A model generated the notes under the pieces. That model ran no database searches. It saw only the letters and a program-made list of their open reading frames with translations, and had not been told where the DNA came from. 64,000 nucleotides of DNA from Candidatus Sulfotelmatobacter sp. (lineage in GTDB: Bacteria > Acidobacteriota > Terriglobia > Terriglobales > Acidobacteriaceae), in the NCBI GenBank assembly GCA_036500765.1, contig DASYBM010000004.1, forward strand, positions 496,001-560,000. Direction: 5' to 3'. Positions within the stretch are counted from its first letter, which is position 1; the number at the start of each line of letters is the position of its first letter. The translations under genes and the position numbers were made by a program. Positions 31,492 through 42,100 of this stretch are shown here, in pieces.

Positions 31492-31719
31492 ATGACTTAT
31501 CTGGAAGTAGTTTTCAACTACGGGGCGATTCCGGGGGAGAATGAAATGCGGGCGATTGACGCGATGCGGGAGGTATATGGCATCCGGCGAGTGCAATTCA
31601 ACGCGAAGGAGCGCACGGTGCGCGTGGAGTTTGACGCATCGCGGCTAAAACAGGACGCGGTGGCAAAGTTGTTGCGGAATGCGGGGATCGATGTGCGAGA
31701 ACCGGTGGTGCTGGCCTAG
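31492..31719 (+). CDS. Small HMA-like protein without CxxC (75 aa)
   Basis: ATG 31492 gives MTYLEVVFNYGAIPGENEMR, then AIDAMREVYGIRRVQFNAKE and VRVEFDASRLKQDAVAKLLR. The beta-alpha-beta-beta-alpha-beta rhythm and the closing AGIDV strand match heavy-metal-associated domains. Yet the metal-binding CxxC loop is replaced by YGAIPGEN, and there is no Cys. It is divergent from copA, so a role in copper handling is suggested only by location. It may sense or dock rather than carry metal. Confidence 0.7.
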   Translation: MTYLEVVFNYGAIPGENEMRAIDAMREVYGIRRVQFNAKERTVRVEFDASRLKQDAVAKLLRNAGIDVREPVVLA

Positions 31720-32283
31720 CGACCAACTCTGACTGCGCAAAGGGGGTTTCGCGCTTTCGCAAAATGGCGCGCTAAAAGGCGCGTCATTATTTTTCTGCGC
31801 TCACAATGACAGACTTTGGAGGAGAGATAAATAAGGGAGGGAGTCCCTGCCGAAGAAAAAGCAAGGGGTGCTCACAGAGAACCTCTGGCCGAAGTTATTC
31901 TCTGAGCACCCCGTTGCGCGCCACTTCGTCTGGCTTTGTATAGTGCAAGCGACATGCCATCCGTAAACTATTCAAAATAAGAGTGTATAAGGTGTTTGCC
32001 CCCTGTAGGAATTGCTTGGCCGCGGGAAAGAATTACTTCGGGCGATGAAGGCAACAAAGGGGCCATAGCAGGGGCTGTTGAAAAGAGTTTTTCTTTTTCT
32101 CAATCTGCGCTTTCCGGATGCTTTTTCCCTTATGGCCAGCCATCACCGAGGGCGCGTAAAGAGGCTCCGGTCGGGGCTCCGGGTATCCACCAAGAAAACC
32201 TCGAACCGCAAAGTCGCCGAGAAATGTTATAGACGCGAAGTTTGAAGCGGAACGCGAAGGGCAGTTTCGCCTTCAGGTCGTCG
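31720..32283. other. Noncoding region before tRNA
   Basis: About 560 bases with no convincing gene. It contains the inverted repeat at 31865-31912 and several short simple stretches. A small ORF at 31996-32232 (78 residues) has no composition or motif support. Confidence 0.5.
31865..31912. repeat. Long inverted repeat, 15 bp arms
   Basis: ggggtgctcacagagaa and ttctctgagcacccc pair over 15 bases with bulged bases around a 16-base loop. It lies about 150 bases past the HMA-like gene in a 600-base noncoding stretch. It could be a terminator without T-run or an RNA element. Confidence 0.7.
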
Positions 32284-32312
32284 TTTTCAGGCCGGAGAAA
32301 CTTCGTTATAAT
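32284..32312 (+). promoter_or_regulatory. Candidate sigma70 promoter for tRNA-Arg
   Basis: A perfect TATAAT at 32307-32312 is preceded, 17 bases upstream, by TTTTCA (32284-32289). The tRNA begins 29 bases past the -10 box. The -10 match is strong and the -35 weak. Confidence 0.55.
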
Positions 32313-32341
32313 CGAGATGCAGTTTTCTTCCGCGAGAGTCT

Positions 32342-32418
32342 GCGCCCTTAGCTCAGCTGGATAGAGCGTCTGGCTACGAACCAGAAGGTCGGGAGTTCGA
32401 ATCTCTCAGGGCGCACCA
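32342..32418 (+). tRNA. tRNA-Arg (anticodon ACG)
   Basis: The acceptor arms GCGCCCT and AGGGCGC pair perfectly, the anticodon stem is TCTGG/CCAGA with loop CTACGAA, and the T-arm GGGAG-TTCGAAT-CTCTC is standard. The loop gives anticodon ACG, read as ICG after deamination. The CCA end is encoded (32416-32418). A clean A-box-like AGCTCAGCTGGATAGA is present. There is no adjacent integrase. Confidence 0.97.
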
Positions 32419-32772
32419 TTTCGTTGGCAGCGGTCCTATTCTTTCCCGCAGATCGCCATCGTTTTTATCACATGCGTGGCTCTTGTGAAGACTCACGGCC
32501 GCCTAATCCTGGAGCGCTTAACCCTCACGAAGACGCCGCTACAGTGCTATTTACTTGGGGGGGGCAAAGAACTTAGAATCGTGGGCAGTTTTGCGCGGAG
32601 ATGAGTTTTTCTGGGGCATTCATCAGTTGTTGGCGCGCACCACTGTGGGCCACGGCATTCCTGGTCCATCAGTCTTGTCCGGATCAGTCTTGGGGCGTGC
32701 CAGTGTTGAAAGCGCACCGGTCTTGAGTAAACCCATCTTAAGCAAATCAGCAACAGTGCCCAGGATTGAGAC
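32419..32772. other. Noncoding region between tRNA and kinase gene
   Basis: About 350 bases without a supported gene. The last bases hold AGGA upstream of the TTG start at 32773. No promoter was convincing by eye. Confidence 0.5.
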
Positions 32773-35700
32773 TTGTCGAATCAGCCGGCAAAGATCGGGA
32801 AATACGACATCCTGCGCCTGATCGGGCGCGGGGGCATGGGCGTGGTGTACGAGGCGCTGGATCCGAAGCTGGAGCGGCACGTTGCGATCAAGATGATCCT
32901 GGGGGCCACCCCGGGACTGCTGGCGAGATTCGACCGGGAGGCGCGGTCGACCGGCAGCTTACAGCACCAGAATATCGTCACCATCTACGAATTTGGCGAT
33001 CAGGACGGAAGCCCTTACCTGGTGATGGAGTATCTGGAGGGGATGAGTCTGGATGCCGCGCTCTCCTCGGGGCGGAAGCTAAGCCTGGCGACCAAACTCA
33101 GCATTTGCGTGGATGTGTGCAACGGGCTGAACTATGCGCACGACCGCGGCATTATTCATCGCGACATCAAGCCGGGCAACATCATGTTGCTGGAAGACGG
33201 CAACGTGAAGATCGTGGATTTTGGGATCGCGCGCATCGGGGATACCGGCGCCAGCCACACCGAGGTTGTGGGCAGCCTGCACTATATGTCGCCGGAGCAG
33301 TTTCAAAGTCAGCCGCTGGACCGGCGAACTGATATTTTTTCCACCGGGGTGGTTTTGTATCAAATGCTGACGGGCACCCTTCCGTTCCAGGCGTCGGGCG
33401 GCGAGGCGGCCGTAATGTATCGAATTATCCATGAAGACCCGGCGCCGCTGAGTTCCTACCTGCAAGATTATCCGGCGGAGTTAGATGAGATTCTGCGCAA
33501 AGTTCTGGCCAAGAACCGCGACCAGCGCTATACCAGCGCGCGCGATCTCTCGTTCGATCTGATGGCGGTGATGGAGCGGGAGAAGCACGAAGAAGTCGCC
33601 GCCTGGATGAAGCGGGCCGACCTGGCGATGCAGAGGACGGAGTGGAGCAAGGCCGAAGACTGCCTGCGGCAGGTGCTGAAGGTCGATAAGAACCATACTC
33701 CCGCGCACCAGTTGCTGAGTCATGTGCAGCTGCGGATTCGCGAGCAGAAGAAAGTCGATCAGGTTCGCCAGTTGCGGATGCAGGCGGACGAGGCGTTTCT
33801 GGAGCGGCGCTACGACGAAGCGTTGCGGACGATTGAGCAGGCCGTAGCCATCGACGAAACCAATAAGGATCTGATCAAACTTCGAGCCGCGATTCAGGAA
33901 GCGAAGTCGCGGGCGATGCGGTTCAAGCTGGCGCTGCGGCGGGCGGAAGAAGCGCACCGGGCAAGCGATCTGGAAGAAGCGAAGCTGGCGGTTCGGGAAG
34001 CGCTGGAGATCGATCCGACGGAGACGTCTGCGAAAGCGCTCCAAATGGTGATTCTGAAACAGGTGGAGGAACAGGATCGGCAGCAGCGGCTGCGAATGCT
34101 GTTTGACAATGCGAGGGACCAGATCTCGGCGCGGAATTTGACGGCCGCATTCCAAATGCTGAAAGAAGCGGAGCAGATGGACCCGGCGTCGGTGGAGTTG
34201 TATTCGCTGATGAAAGTGGTCAGCGCCGCGCGCGAAGAACAACTCCGCAAGCAGGAAATGGAAAGGTTTACTCGCGAGATCGAGGAGGCGCTGAACCGCG
34301 AGGACTATGCCGCAGCCGTCGCCGTAGCAAGTGAAGGATTGCAACGCTATCCGCGCGAACAGGGATTGTCGCGGCTGAAGGCACTGGCAGAGACGCAGCA
34401 GCAGCGGGCGCAGATGAAAGCGTATGCACGCGATCAATTTCTCGCCGCGAATGGACTGCTGGAATCCGGGAGATCGGGCGAGGCGTTGTCGGCGATTGAA
34501 AATGCGCTGCGTACGATTCCGGGGGACGCGCAACTGGAGAGGTTGCGAGGCATTGTCAAAGATCGGCTGGAGGCGGAGGAGGCGGAGGAGCGAAAGCGCC
34601 AATTGCTGGAGCACGCGCAGGAGTTGGTCGTAGCTGAACAGTTCGACCATGCGCTGCGGATTTTGGAGAGCGCGCAACGAGATTTTTCGGGCTCAGAAGA
34701 AGTTGACTTACTGCTGAACCGCGTGCGGGCCAAAGCGTCCACGGCGAAAGCGGTGCGGCACGCGCTGGAGCGGGCCCATCAACTTCTGAGTCAGGGCAAC
34801 GCGGAACAGGCGGTGCAGTTTCTCGAGGACAGGACGCTGGAGCTTTCCGATGCCCGCCTTTTCGATTTGCTGGAGCAGGCGCGGGAGCAGCGGGAACAAT
34901 TCCGAGCGGGATTGCAGCGAGCGATCGAGGAAGGCAAACGAATCCTCGAGACGCAGGGCGCGACGGAAGCGGCTCGACATCTGGCGGTGCAGCCGGCGAA
35001 ATATCGCGAGATCACCGCTTTCCGCGCGCTGGCGGAAGTGGTTGCGCATCGCGTGGCCTGGGAGGCGTTGGATCAGGAGTTGATGGGCAAGACAGATCCG
35101 GATTCGCAAGTTCGACTGGCCGAGGCGGCGCTGCGTGCCAATCCAGGCAATGAGGAGATCAAGAAGCGGCTGGTCACGGTGCGCAGCCGCAAGGAGCAGA
35201 TCGCCGCGCTTGCAGGAAAAGCGCGTGCGCTGGAGAGCTCAGGAGAATACACCGAAGCCGCGAAACAGTTGCAGTCATTGCGGCAGCTGTACTCACAGTA
35301 TCCCGGGCTGGAGTCGGAGATTCGGCGGTTGGAGCGTCTGGAAGAACAGCGGGTGCTGGACAGCGTGCGGCGGCAGCAAGAGCAGTTTCGTCTGGCCGTG
35401 CAGACTGCAATTGAAGAAGGCACGCGAATCCTGCATAGGCAAGGCGTTGCGGAAGCGACGAAATATCTGGGGGCGCAACCGGTACGGTACCAGGAGACGC
35501 CGGACTTTAAGACTTTTTCTGAGATGGTGCTCAGGCGCGCCGCTTGGGAGGCGCTGGACCGCGACCTTGCCGGTAAAACGGACGCGGATGAGCAGATTCG
35601 TTTAGCCGAGGCGGCACTGCGCCAGAGCCCGGCGAACGAAGAAATCAAGAAAAAACTGGCGACGCTGCGCAGCCGCAAGGATCGAATCAATGCGATTGCC

Positions 35701-38700
35701 GCCAAGGCCCGGACGCTGGAAGAGGCTGGGCACTATGGGGACGCCGCGGGAGAACTAGAACAGCTGCGACAGATTCATGCTCAATATCCCAATATCGATT
35801 CCGAAATTGCCCGGCTCGGGCGACTCGAAGAGCAAAGGCGGGCGGAGGAGGCGCGGCGCGAACTAGATCTCTTCCAGTTGGGCGTGCGCAAGGCGATCGA
35901 GGAAGCCAGGGGGATTCTCGAGGGAGAGGGAGCTGTAGAGGCGGGGCGGCATCTGGCGGCGCAGCCGGCGAGATATCGCGAGGTGACGGAATTTCGGACG
36001 CTGGCAGAAATTGTGGCGGCTCGGATGGCCAGCGAAGCTCTGGAACAGGAATTGTTGCGCAAGCCTGATCCGGAGTCGCAGGTTCGTGCGGCGGAGGCGG
36101 CGCTCGGAGAAAATCCAGGGAACGAGGCGATTCAGGCGATCCTCACGGCGGCGCGGAGCCGGCGATATCGGATTCGGGCGATCACAGAGAAAGCGGGCAA
36201 ACTGGAAGCCTCGCGGCAATATAGCGAAGCCGCGAAGCAACTGGAGCAGGTGCGCCAGATTCTTCCGCAGTATCCCAATCTTGAATTGGAGATTCGTCGG
36301 CTGGAACGGCTCGAAGAGCAGCGGGCGCTGGAAGTTGCCCGGCGCGAAGCGGAGGAATTTCAAGCGGCGGTGCGAAGCGCGGCGCAAGAAGGCCAGCGCA
36401 TTCTGCAAGAGCGCGGAGTCGCCGAGGCTGAAACATACTTGCGAACGCAAGCGGCAAAATACCGCGAGACGCCGGAGTTGCGGGGATTGGCCGAAATAGT
36501 AGCCAGGCGCGCGGCCTGGGAAGCGCTCGACCGCGATCTGGCGGGCAATACCGACCCCGAAGCGCAGATTCGTTTAGCCGAAGGGGCGCTGCGCGAGAGT
36601 CCGGGAAATGAGGAGATCAGAAAAAGACTGGCAGCGCTGCGCGACCGCGAGGAGCAGATCAATGCAATTGCAGAAAAAGTTCGCGCTCTGGAAGAGTCGT
36701 GGCGATATGGAGATGGCGCGAAGGAGTTGCAGCGGCTGCGGCAGCTTTATCCTCAATATCGCAATATCGATTCGGAAATCCAGCGACTGGAGCGGCTGGA
36801 CGAACAGCAGCGGGCGGAGGAAGCACGGCGGGCGGCCAAGCGATTCGAGGCGAGCGTGCGCGCGGTGGTGGATGAAGGCAAAAGTATCCTACAAAAACAG
36901 GGAGCATTGGAGGCGGCCCGATATTTGAGCGCGCAGCCGGCAAGCTATCGCGAGGTGGTGGAGTTCAGTGGACTCGCGGAAGTAGTTGCGCAAAGCGTCG
37001 CCAGCGCTGCGCTGGAGCAGGAACTTTTGCGCCAGCCCGATCCGGAGGCACAGGTCCGGATGGCGGAAACGGTGGTTCGAGAAAATCCGGGAAATGAGGA
37101 CTTAAAGAAGAAGCTGGCGGCAACGCGCAGCCGACGGGATCGGATTCAAGCGATTGCGCAGAAGGCGCGGACGCTGGAAGGCTCGCAGCAATACGGTGAA
37201 GCCGCGAAAGAGCTGGAGCGATTGCGTGAGCTTCATCCCGGGTATCCCAATCTCGAGTCGGAGATTCGGCGGCTGGAGCGACTCGAGGAGCGGCGGGTGC
37301 TGGAGGTTGCCCGGCGCGAAGCGGAGCAGTTTCAAGCGGCGGTACGAGGCGCAATCGAGGAAGGCCAGCGAATTCTACAGACGCGCGGAGGAGCGGACGC
37401 AGCGCGTTATCTGACCACGCAAACGCAGAAGTGTCGGGAGACCCCGGAGTTCCAGGTGTTTGCCGCGGCGGTCGCCAAGCGCGCCGCCTGCGAGGCTCTC
37501 GACCATAACTTAGCGGCGAGCTTCGATCCGGAGGCGCAAGTTCGGGCGGCGGAGATCTCGTTCCGAGAGAATCCGGGCAACGAGGAGATCAAGAAAAGAT
37601 TTGCTGCACTACGCAGTCGCCGGGACCAAGTGGAAGCCATTGCGGAAAAAGCGCGCGCGCTGGAAGGCTCGCAGAAATACGGAAGGGCCGCGAAGGAACT
37701 TCAGCGCATGCGCCAGGTCTATGCCGAATATCCGGGTCTGGAGTCGGAGATCCGGCGGTTGGACGGACTGGAAGAAGAATCGAAACGACCGCGGCGCAAG
37801 GTCGAAACCGCAAAGCTGAAAGCTGAGACGCCGGTGTTCGAGCCCCCCGCCCATCTTGAGACAACCGAGAAAGAACTGGGGGCCACGGTCATTATGGGCC
37901 GGCTTCCTGCGGCGAAGGCGCAGACCGATCTGGCGAAGGCGACGCCGACGGAGGAAGGGCGAGCATTTTCGGTGGTTCCGGGCGCGGCAGAAGAAGTTCT
38001 CCCGAGTCCGCGCTTTTCGCCGAAGATCTGGCTGATCGCCGCCGCGGTGGTTGTGGTGTTGGCGAGTATCGGGATCGTGTATCGAATTTCCAGCCGACCC
38101 GCCGATGTTCTGGTCGGCGTGAATCCCACTCCGGAGGACAGCACGGTGGTGATCGATGGCTCGGCGTGCCCGATTCCCTGTCAGCGGCGATTGTCGGTAG
38201 GAGAGCATAGGGTGATGGCAGACCACGCCGGCTACAAGCGCGCTATCGAAACGATTCAAGTTAAGAGTGGAGCCTCGCCGAATTTCTCCGTGAATCTCGC
38301 GCCCATCAATCTTGCCCCAGGCGAAGCATCTACCGGGAATGTTTCAACTCGGAATGGTGGGCAAACGACCGCAACGAAATCCGGCGGACAGGATCGCAAT
38401 GCGAGAGTTCCGGCCTCACATGATTCCGCAACGGCGGCTGCATCTATAAGTCAAGGAAGCACAGGCGAGAGTCCGACGATCTCGGCCAGGGTAGTTTCGC
38501 CGGCAGCGAACGTTCCGGCAACGCTGTCCGCAACGCAGCCAAACCCTCCAGCGACTCCGCCGAAGGCGACGGAAGTGATTGACTCGGAAGGGCCGGAATG
38601 GGCGAAGGTCGAGTCTACGAATGATATGGCTGCGCTTCAGGGATTTCTAAACAGCTTCCCAAAAGGAAAAGATGCACAGCAAGCGCAGTCGAAGTTGGAC

Positions 38701-39150
38701 AAACTGGTCGCCGGGAGCACATCGGAAGCGGAACTTAAAGCATTTTCCACCCGCTTTCCGAATACTCCGGCCGGGGCAGCGGCAAAAAGCCGGACGGAAT
38801 CGATGGCGGCAGAAGCGGGGAAAAAAGAACAGGATCGCCAAGCCATCCTGGGAATGTTGCAGCAGTATCGAACCGCCTTTGAGAGCCTCGACTTGAAGGC
38901 TCTCAGAGGAATCTATCCAGAGTGGGCATCGCGCAAGGCGACCCAGAACAAGTTCAAGAACACCGCCTCGGTAAAGGTCACCTTAAACTATGAAGCGCCG
39001 AACATAAACGGCGAACAAGCTAATGTCAGAGTCACTCAAAAAGTGGACTGGAAACAAAAGGGCGGAGCGCAAAGCTCCGATGAAACCCCGCCGCTCACCT
39101 GGCAGTTGATTAAGAAAGATGGGCGCTGGCTGATTCAAGCCGGACCGTGA
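32773..39150 (+). CDS. Giant Ser/Thr protein kinase with six tandem 162-aa repeats and PEGA domain
   Basis: 2125 residues; TTG start at 32773 with AGGA upstream. The kinase domain (residues 10-270) has the Gly loop IGRGGMGVVYE, VAIK (K40), HRD (D131) and DFG (D149), so it should be active. Residues 275-700 are TPR-like helical repeats. Six 162-residue units follow (708-1679). Then a short linker, one membrane span (about 1752-1772, KIWLIAAAVVVVLASIGI), a PEGA domain (VGVNPTPEDSTVVIDGSACP), a Ser/Thr-rich linker and a C-terminal NTF2-like part (LKALRGIYPEWASR). The kinase is cytosolic; PEGA and the tail are outside. Target unknown. Confidence 0.93.
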   Translation: MSNQPAKIGKYDILRLIGRGGMGVVYEALDPKLERHVAIKMILGATPGLLARFDREARSTGSLQHQNIVTIYEFGDQDGSPYLVMEYLEGMSLDAALSSGRKLSLATKLSICVDVCNGLNYAHDRGIIHRDIKPGNIMLLEDGNVKIVDFGIARIGDTGASHTEVVGSLHYMSPEQFQSQPLDRRTDIFSTGVVLYQMLTGTLPFQASGGEAAVMYRIIHEDPAPLSSYLQDYPAELDEILRKVLAKNRDQRYTSARDLSFDLMAVMEREKHEEVAAWMKRADLAMQRTEWSKAEDCLRQVLKVDKNHTPAHQLLSHVQLRIREQKKVDQVRQLRMQADEAFLERRYDEALRTIEQAVAIDETNKDLIKLRAAIQEAKSRAMRFKLALRRAEEAHRASDLEEAKLAVREALEIDPTETSAKALQMVILKQVEEQDRQQRLRMLFDNARDQISARNLTAAFQMLKEAEQMDPASVELYSLMKVVSAAREEQLRKQEMERFTREIEEALNREDYAAAVAVASEGLQRYPREQGLSRLKALAETQQQRAQMKAYARDQFLAANGLLESGRSGEALSAIENALRTIPGDAQLERLRGIVKDRLEAEEAEERKRQLLEHAQELVVAEQFDHALRILESAQRDFSGSEEVDLLLNRVRAKASTAKAVRHALERAHQLLSQGNAEQAVQFLEDRTLELSDARLFDLLEQAREQREQFRAGLQRAIEEGKRILETQGATEAARHLAVQPAKYREITAFRALAEVVAHRVAWEALDQELMGKTDPDSQVRLAEAALRANPGNEEIKKRLVTVRSRKEQIAALAGKARALESSGEYTEAAKQLQSLRQLYSQYPGLESEIRRLERLEEQRVLDSVRRQQEQFRLAVQTAIEEGTRILHRQGVAEATKYLGAQPVRYQETPDFKTFSEMVLRRAAWEALDRDLAGKTDADEQIRLAEAALRQSPANEEIKKKLATLRSRKDRINAIAAKARTLEEAGHYGDAAGELEQLRQIHAQYPNIDSEIARLGRLEEQRRAEEARRELDLFQLGVRKAIEEARGILEGEGAVEAGRHLAAQPARYREVTEFRTLAEIVAARMASEALEQELLRKPDPESQVRAAEAALGENPGNEAIQAILTAARSRRYRIRAITEKAGKLEASRQYSEAAKQLEQVRQILPQYPNLELEIRRLERLEEQRALEVARREAEEFQAAVRSAAQEGQRILQERGVAEAETYLRTQAAKYRETPELRGLAEIVARRAAWEALDRDLAGNTDPEAQIRLAEGALRESPGNEEIRKRLAALRDREEQINAIAEKVRALEESWRYGDGAKELQRLRQLYPQYRNIDSEIQRLERLDEQQRAEEARRAAKRFEASVRAVVDEGKSILQKQGALEAARYLSAQPASYREVVEFSGLAEVVAQSVASAALEQELLRQPDPEAQVRMAETVVRENPGNEDLKKKLAATRSRRDRIQAIAQKARTLEGSQQYGEAAKELERLRELHPGYPNLESEIRRLERLEERRVLEVARREAEQFQAAVRGAIEEGQRILQTRGGADAARYLTTQTQKCRETPEFQVFAAAVAKRAACEALDHNLAASFDPEAQVRAAEISFRENPGNEEIKKRFAALRSRRDQVEAIAEKARALEGSQKYGRAAKELQRMRQVYAEYPGLESEIRRLDGLEEESKRPRRKVETAKLKAETPVFEPPAHLETTEKELGATVIMGRLPAAKAQTDLAKATPTEEGRAFSVVPGAAEEVLPSPRFSPKIWLIAAAVVVVLASIGIVYRISSRPADVLVGVNPTPEDSTVVIDGSACPIPCQRRLSVGEHRVMADHAGYKRAIETIQVKSGASPNFSVNLAPINLAPGEASTGNVSTRNGGQTTATKSGGQDRNARVPASHDSATAAASISQGSTGESPTISARVVSPAANVPATLSATQPNPPATPPKATEVIDSEGPEWAKVESTNDMAALQGFLNSFPKGKDAQQAQSKLDKLVAGSTSEAELKAFSTRFPNTPAGAAAKSRTESMAAEAGKKEQDRQAILGMLQQYRTAFESLDLKALRGIYPEWASRKATQNKFKNTASVKVTLNYEAPNINGEQANVRVTQKVDWKQKGGAQSSDETPPLTWQLIKKDGRWLIQAGP
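34894..37809 (+). repeat. Six gapless tandem 486-bp (162-codon) repeats
   Basis: Unit starts at 34894, 35380, 35866, 36352, 36838 and 37324, each exactly 486 bases apart (EQFRAGL, EQFRLAV, DLFQLGV, EEFQAAV, KRFEASV, EQFQAAV). Each unit then has QG..EA..YL..QP, R..E, a LAEAALRANPGNEEIKKRL-like block and an ALE...Y..AAKELQ.LRQ segment. Units 2-3 and 4-5 resemble each other as pairs. Confidence 0.97.
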
Positions 39151-39187
39151 ATCGGCGCGAGCGCCCCGTTTAGCCTGACGTGGCTAC

Positions 39188-42100
39188 CTAGAACTGAATT
39201 CTGGCGGAGAACTGTAGTTGCCGCTGGAATGCTCCCGGAGCCGTAGTTGAAATCAAGCCTGCGTTCCCGCCGTCAACCACAGGATTCGGCAAACCGAGAT
39301 TTACTTTGTTGAAGGCGTTGAAAGCGTCAGCGCGCAGCCGCAACGAGACGCGTTCGGTAATAGCGAAATCTTTCATGATGGAAAGATCGCTCTGGAAGAA
39401 TTGCGGTCCGCGAAGCGAATTTCTGCCGGCGTTTCCGATTTGCCCGCATCCGGGACGTTGCCACGGACCGCTGGCCTGTCCGGGCTGGGGATTGCCGCTG
39501 GAATCGAGCCCACAGCTTGCAGTTGGATCCGTTCCAGTTTGCTGGTAATAGGGCAGCGGTCCGCTGGCAATCGTGTAGTAGTCCTGGCGGTTGCCGGTGA
39601 TGGAGACGTGACCTACTTCGTTGGGACGACAGGGTGGGATATTGACGCCCTGATCGTTGAAGTCGGTGGGGCAGTTCGAGTACTGCGGCGTGAAAGGCAA
39701 TCCGCTGTACCAGGTGGTAAGGGCTTGAATTGACCAACCGCCAAGTGCCGCATCGGCGGCACGACCTATGTCATGCAAAAAAGGGCGGCCGCGCCCAATG
39801 GGCAGGTTCCAGACGTTGGCCATGGTGAAATTGTGGCGCCGGTCGAAGGTCCCCGGGCCGTAGCCGATGGCCGGCTGAATGGCGTAGTAATTGCTGTCGA
39901 AGTCGAACACTTTGGAATAAATGTAGTTGGCGAGAATGCTATATCCACCAGCGAAACGCTTGTTGAATTTCGCTTGCAGGGATTCGTAGTGATTGGAGGC
40001 ATCGTTGCCGAAATAGTTGACGGGCTGATTCCAAGGCGCGAGCGCGGTACGCTCAAATTCCTTCGCCAGGCAGTAATTGGGATTGGACGCGATGATCTTG
40101 CACGAGAAGCCAGCCGGCGTGGTCCCGTTAGAGCCTACAGTCAGGACGTTGGGCTGAACCACTCCCTGCACGGTTGCCTGGTTCAGATTGTAGTAGGACG
40201 CGGCAGCCAGACTGATGGGGCCTGTGCCCGCGGAGGGATCGGTGAGAACGTGCGTTCCCTTATTGCCAATGTAGGCGACCTCGAAATACATGTTGGGCGA
40301 CAGTTGATGCTGCACGGTGAGGTTCCAGGCGTCCACGGTGGGGACCCGCAGGGTGGCCGGCAAGGCGTTCAGAGCTGTGGCGAACTCGGGTGCGGCTCCG
40401 GTTGCGGAAGTAAGGGCGCAATTGTTGGAATCGAAGAGATTGGTTTGATTGCAGAGATCTTGTACGGTAAAGGAAGCGGTTGGCCGCGATATTGAGGTCG
40501 GGAGAGCAAAGAAGTTCGTGCACGGCTGGCCGGTTCCGGTGGCCCCCAGAAAGCATCCGTTGCGGTTGATCAAGAGGGAGGACACGGGCGGGTTCTGGGT
40601 GGCGGCGATTCCGAACAAAGACCCGCTGTAGCCGACGTCGAAGGTGCGTCCGAAGCCGGCACGGATTACGGTTTTGCTCCCGGCGAGATAGGCGAAGCCG
40701 ATTCGCGGTCCGAAATTCTTATATGTATTCTGGACGTTCCCTTGCAGATTTACGCCCGAAGTCCCGGCCACGTTAATGGTTGCTGCGCTAATGCCCGGCA
40801 GTGCATTGTTGTGAATCAGAAGGAAGCCTCCTGCTCCATCCTGATTCACATATTGCGGGAAGTAAATCTCCCATCGTAAACCGTAGTTGACGGTCAGACG
40901 GGAATTGATCCGCCAAGTATCCTCTCCGTAGAAAAAAGCCCGCCTTTGGCGTTCCGCGGCGTTGAACGAAACCGGATTCGCAGGATCGCTGTAGGTGCGA
41001 GAGAAGTAGTCAAGTTGGCCGCTGACGAAAGCCGAAGGACCGGCGAACTCAAGGTATCCTGAACGGCTATTGGCGCTATCCAGACGGAAATTCTGAATGT
41101 AGCGGAAATCGCCGCCCCAGCGGATGGTGTGACGCCCGGCCAGTCGGGTCCAATTGTTTACGAATTGAAGCTGCTGTTCACGCTCCCGCAGCGGACAGTT
41201 ACAGTTATTCAGAGCCGAGGAGTAACCGAATTCCCAATTGGGCGTAGTCGCCGTGCTGATAACGTGAACGTCGGGCAGGTTCGACGAGTAGAGTGAGTCG
41301 TTCAGATCGGGCAGAACGCTTTGCACGGGATAGGTCCCGAAATCAAGGGCATCCAGGCTAAGGTGATAGCGGAAGAAGCCAAACCGAAAATCCGTCAGCA
41401 GATTGGGACTGAACGAATACGAGAATCCTGAGGCCAGGCTTTGGTTGTAGGTGCGAGCGCGACCGGCGAAGCTATCTGGATTTGTGCCAGGGCCACCGGC
41501 GATCCCAAAGGCGGGTGCGCCGTCCTGACGGAAGATGTCATAACTGTAGCGGGCAAACAGTTTCAACCGCTGCGCGGGATTGTAGTCCAACCGCAGATCG
41601 GAGGTATCGCTGTTCAGCCCTTCGGTTCCGCTCGTCCGGTACTGCTGCGAGCCGACGTTTGGTTCCGGCAAGAGAGTCAACAAGGCGGCGGTCGCCGGAT
41701 TCGCGGTCAGGTTCGTACCGCCGCCGTAATCGGACAAGTTGCAGGTCCCGGGGGCCGCATTGGAATCACAGGAATTGTGCATGGTTTGGGTGGGCACATT
41801 GAGAAGCGTGGTGGCGCCGGAAGCGCCACGTTCTCCGCGATAGTCGCCAAAGAAAAAAAGGCGTTCCTTAATGATGGGTCCACCCAGGGATGCGCCGAAC
41901 TGGTTTCGCTTCACCGTGAGATTGTTGAGCTGAGGAGAAAGAAATGGACTTGAGGCTTCGCCCACCGCAGACTCGCTATAGTCGAAGAGGCTGCCATGCA
42001 GCGAGTTCGACCCGGACTTGGTCTGAACCGTGACGACTCCGGCGGTTGCTTCGCCGAATTCCGCACTGTAATTTGAGGTGGTGATCTTCATTTCCTCGAC

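Noticed and set aside
31996-32232. 78-codon open frame before the tRNA
   Set aside because: No ribosome site, motif or composition support.
32342-32418. tRNA-Arg as prophage attachment site
   Set aside because: The prophage ends 16.6 kb away, and there is no integrase or repeat beside the tRNA.
33481-34677. 398-codon minus-strand open frame within the kinase gene, and similar ones at 35073-37354
   Set aside because: Arg/Leu-rich antisense reading of a repetitive GC-rich gene; no motif.
34894-37809. Assembly artefact from repeated DNA
   Set aside because: The six units differ strongly in sequence, so they cannot be copies made by misassembly.
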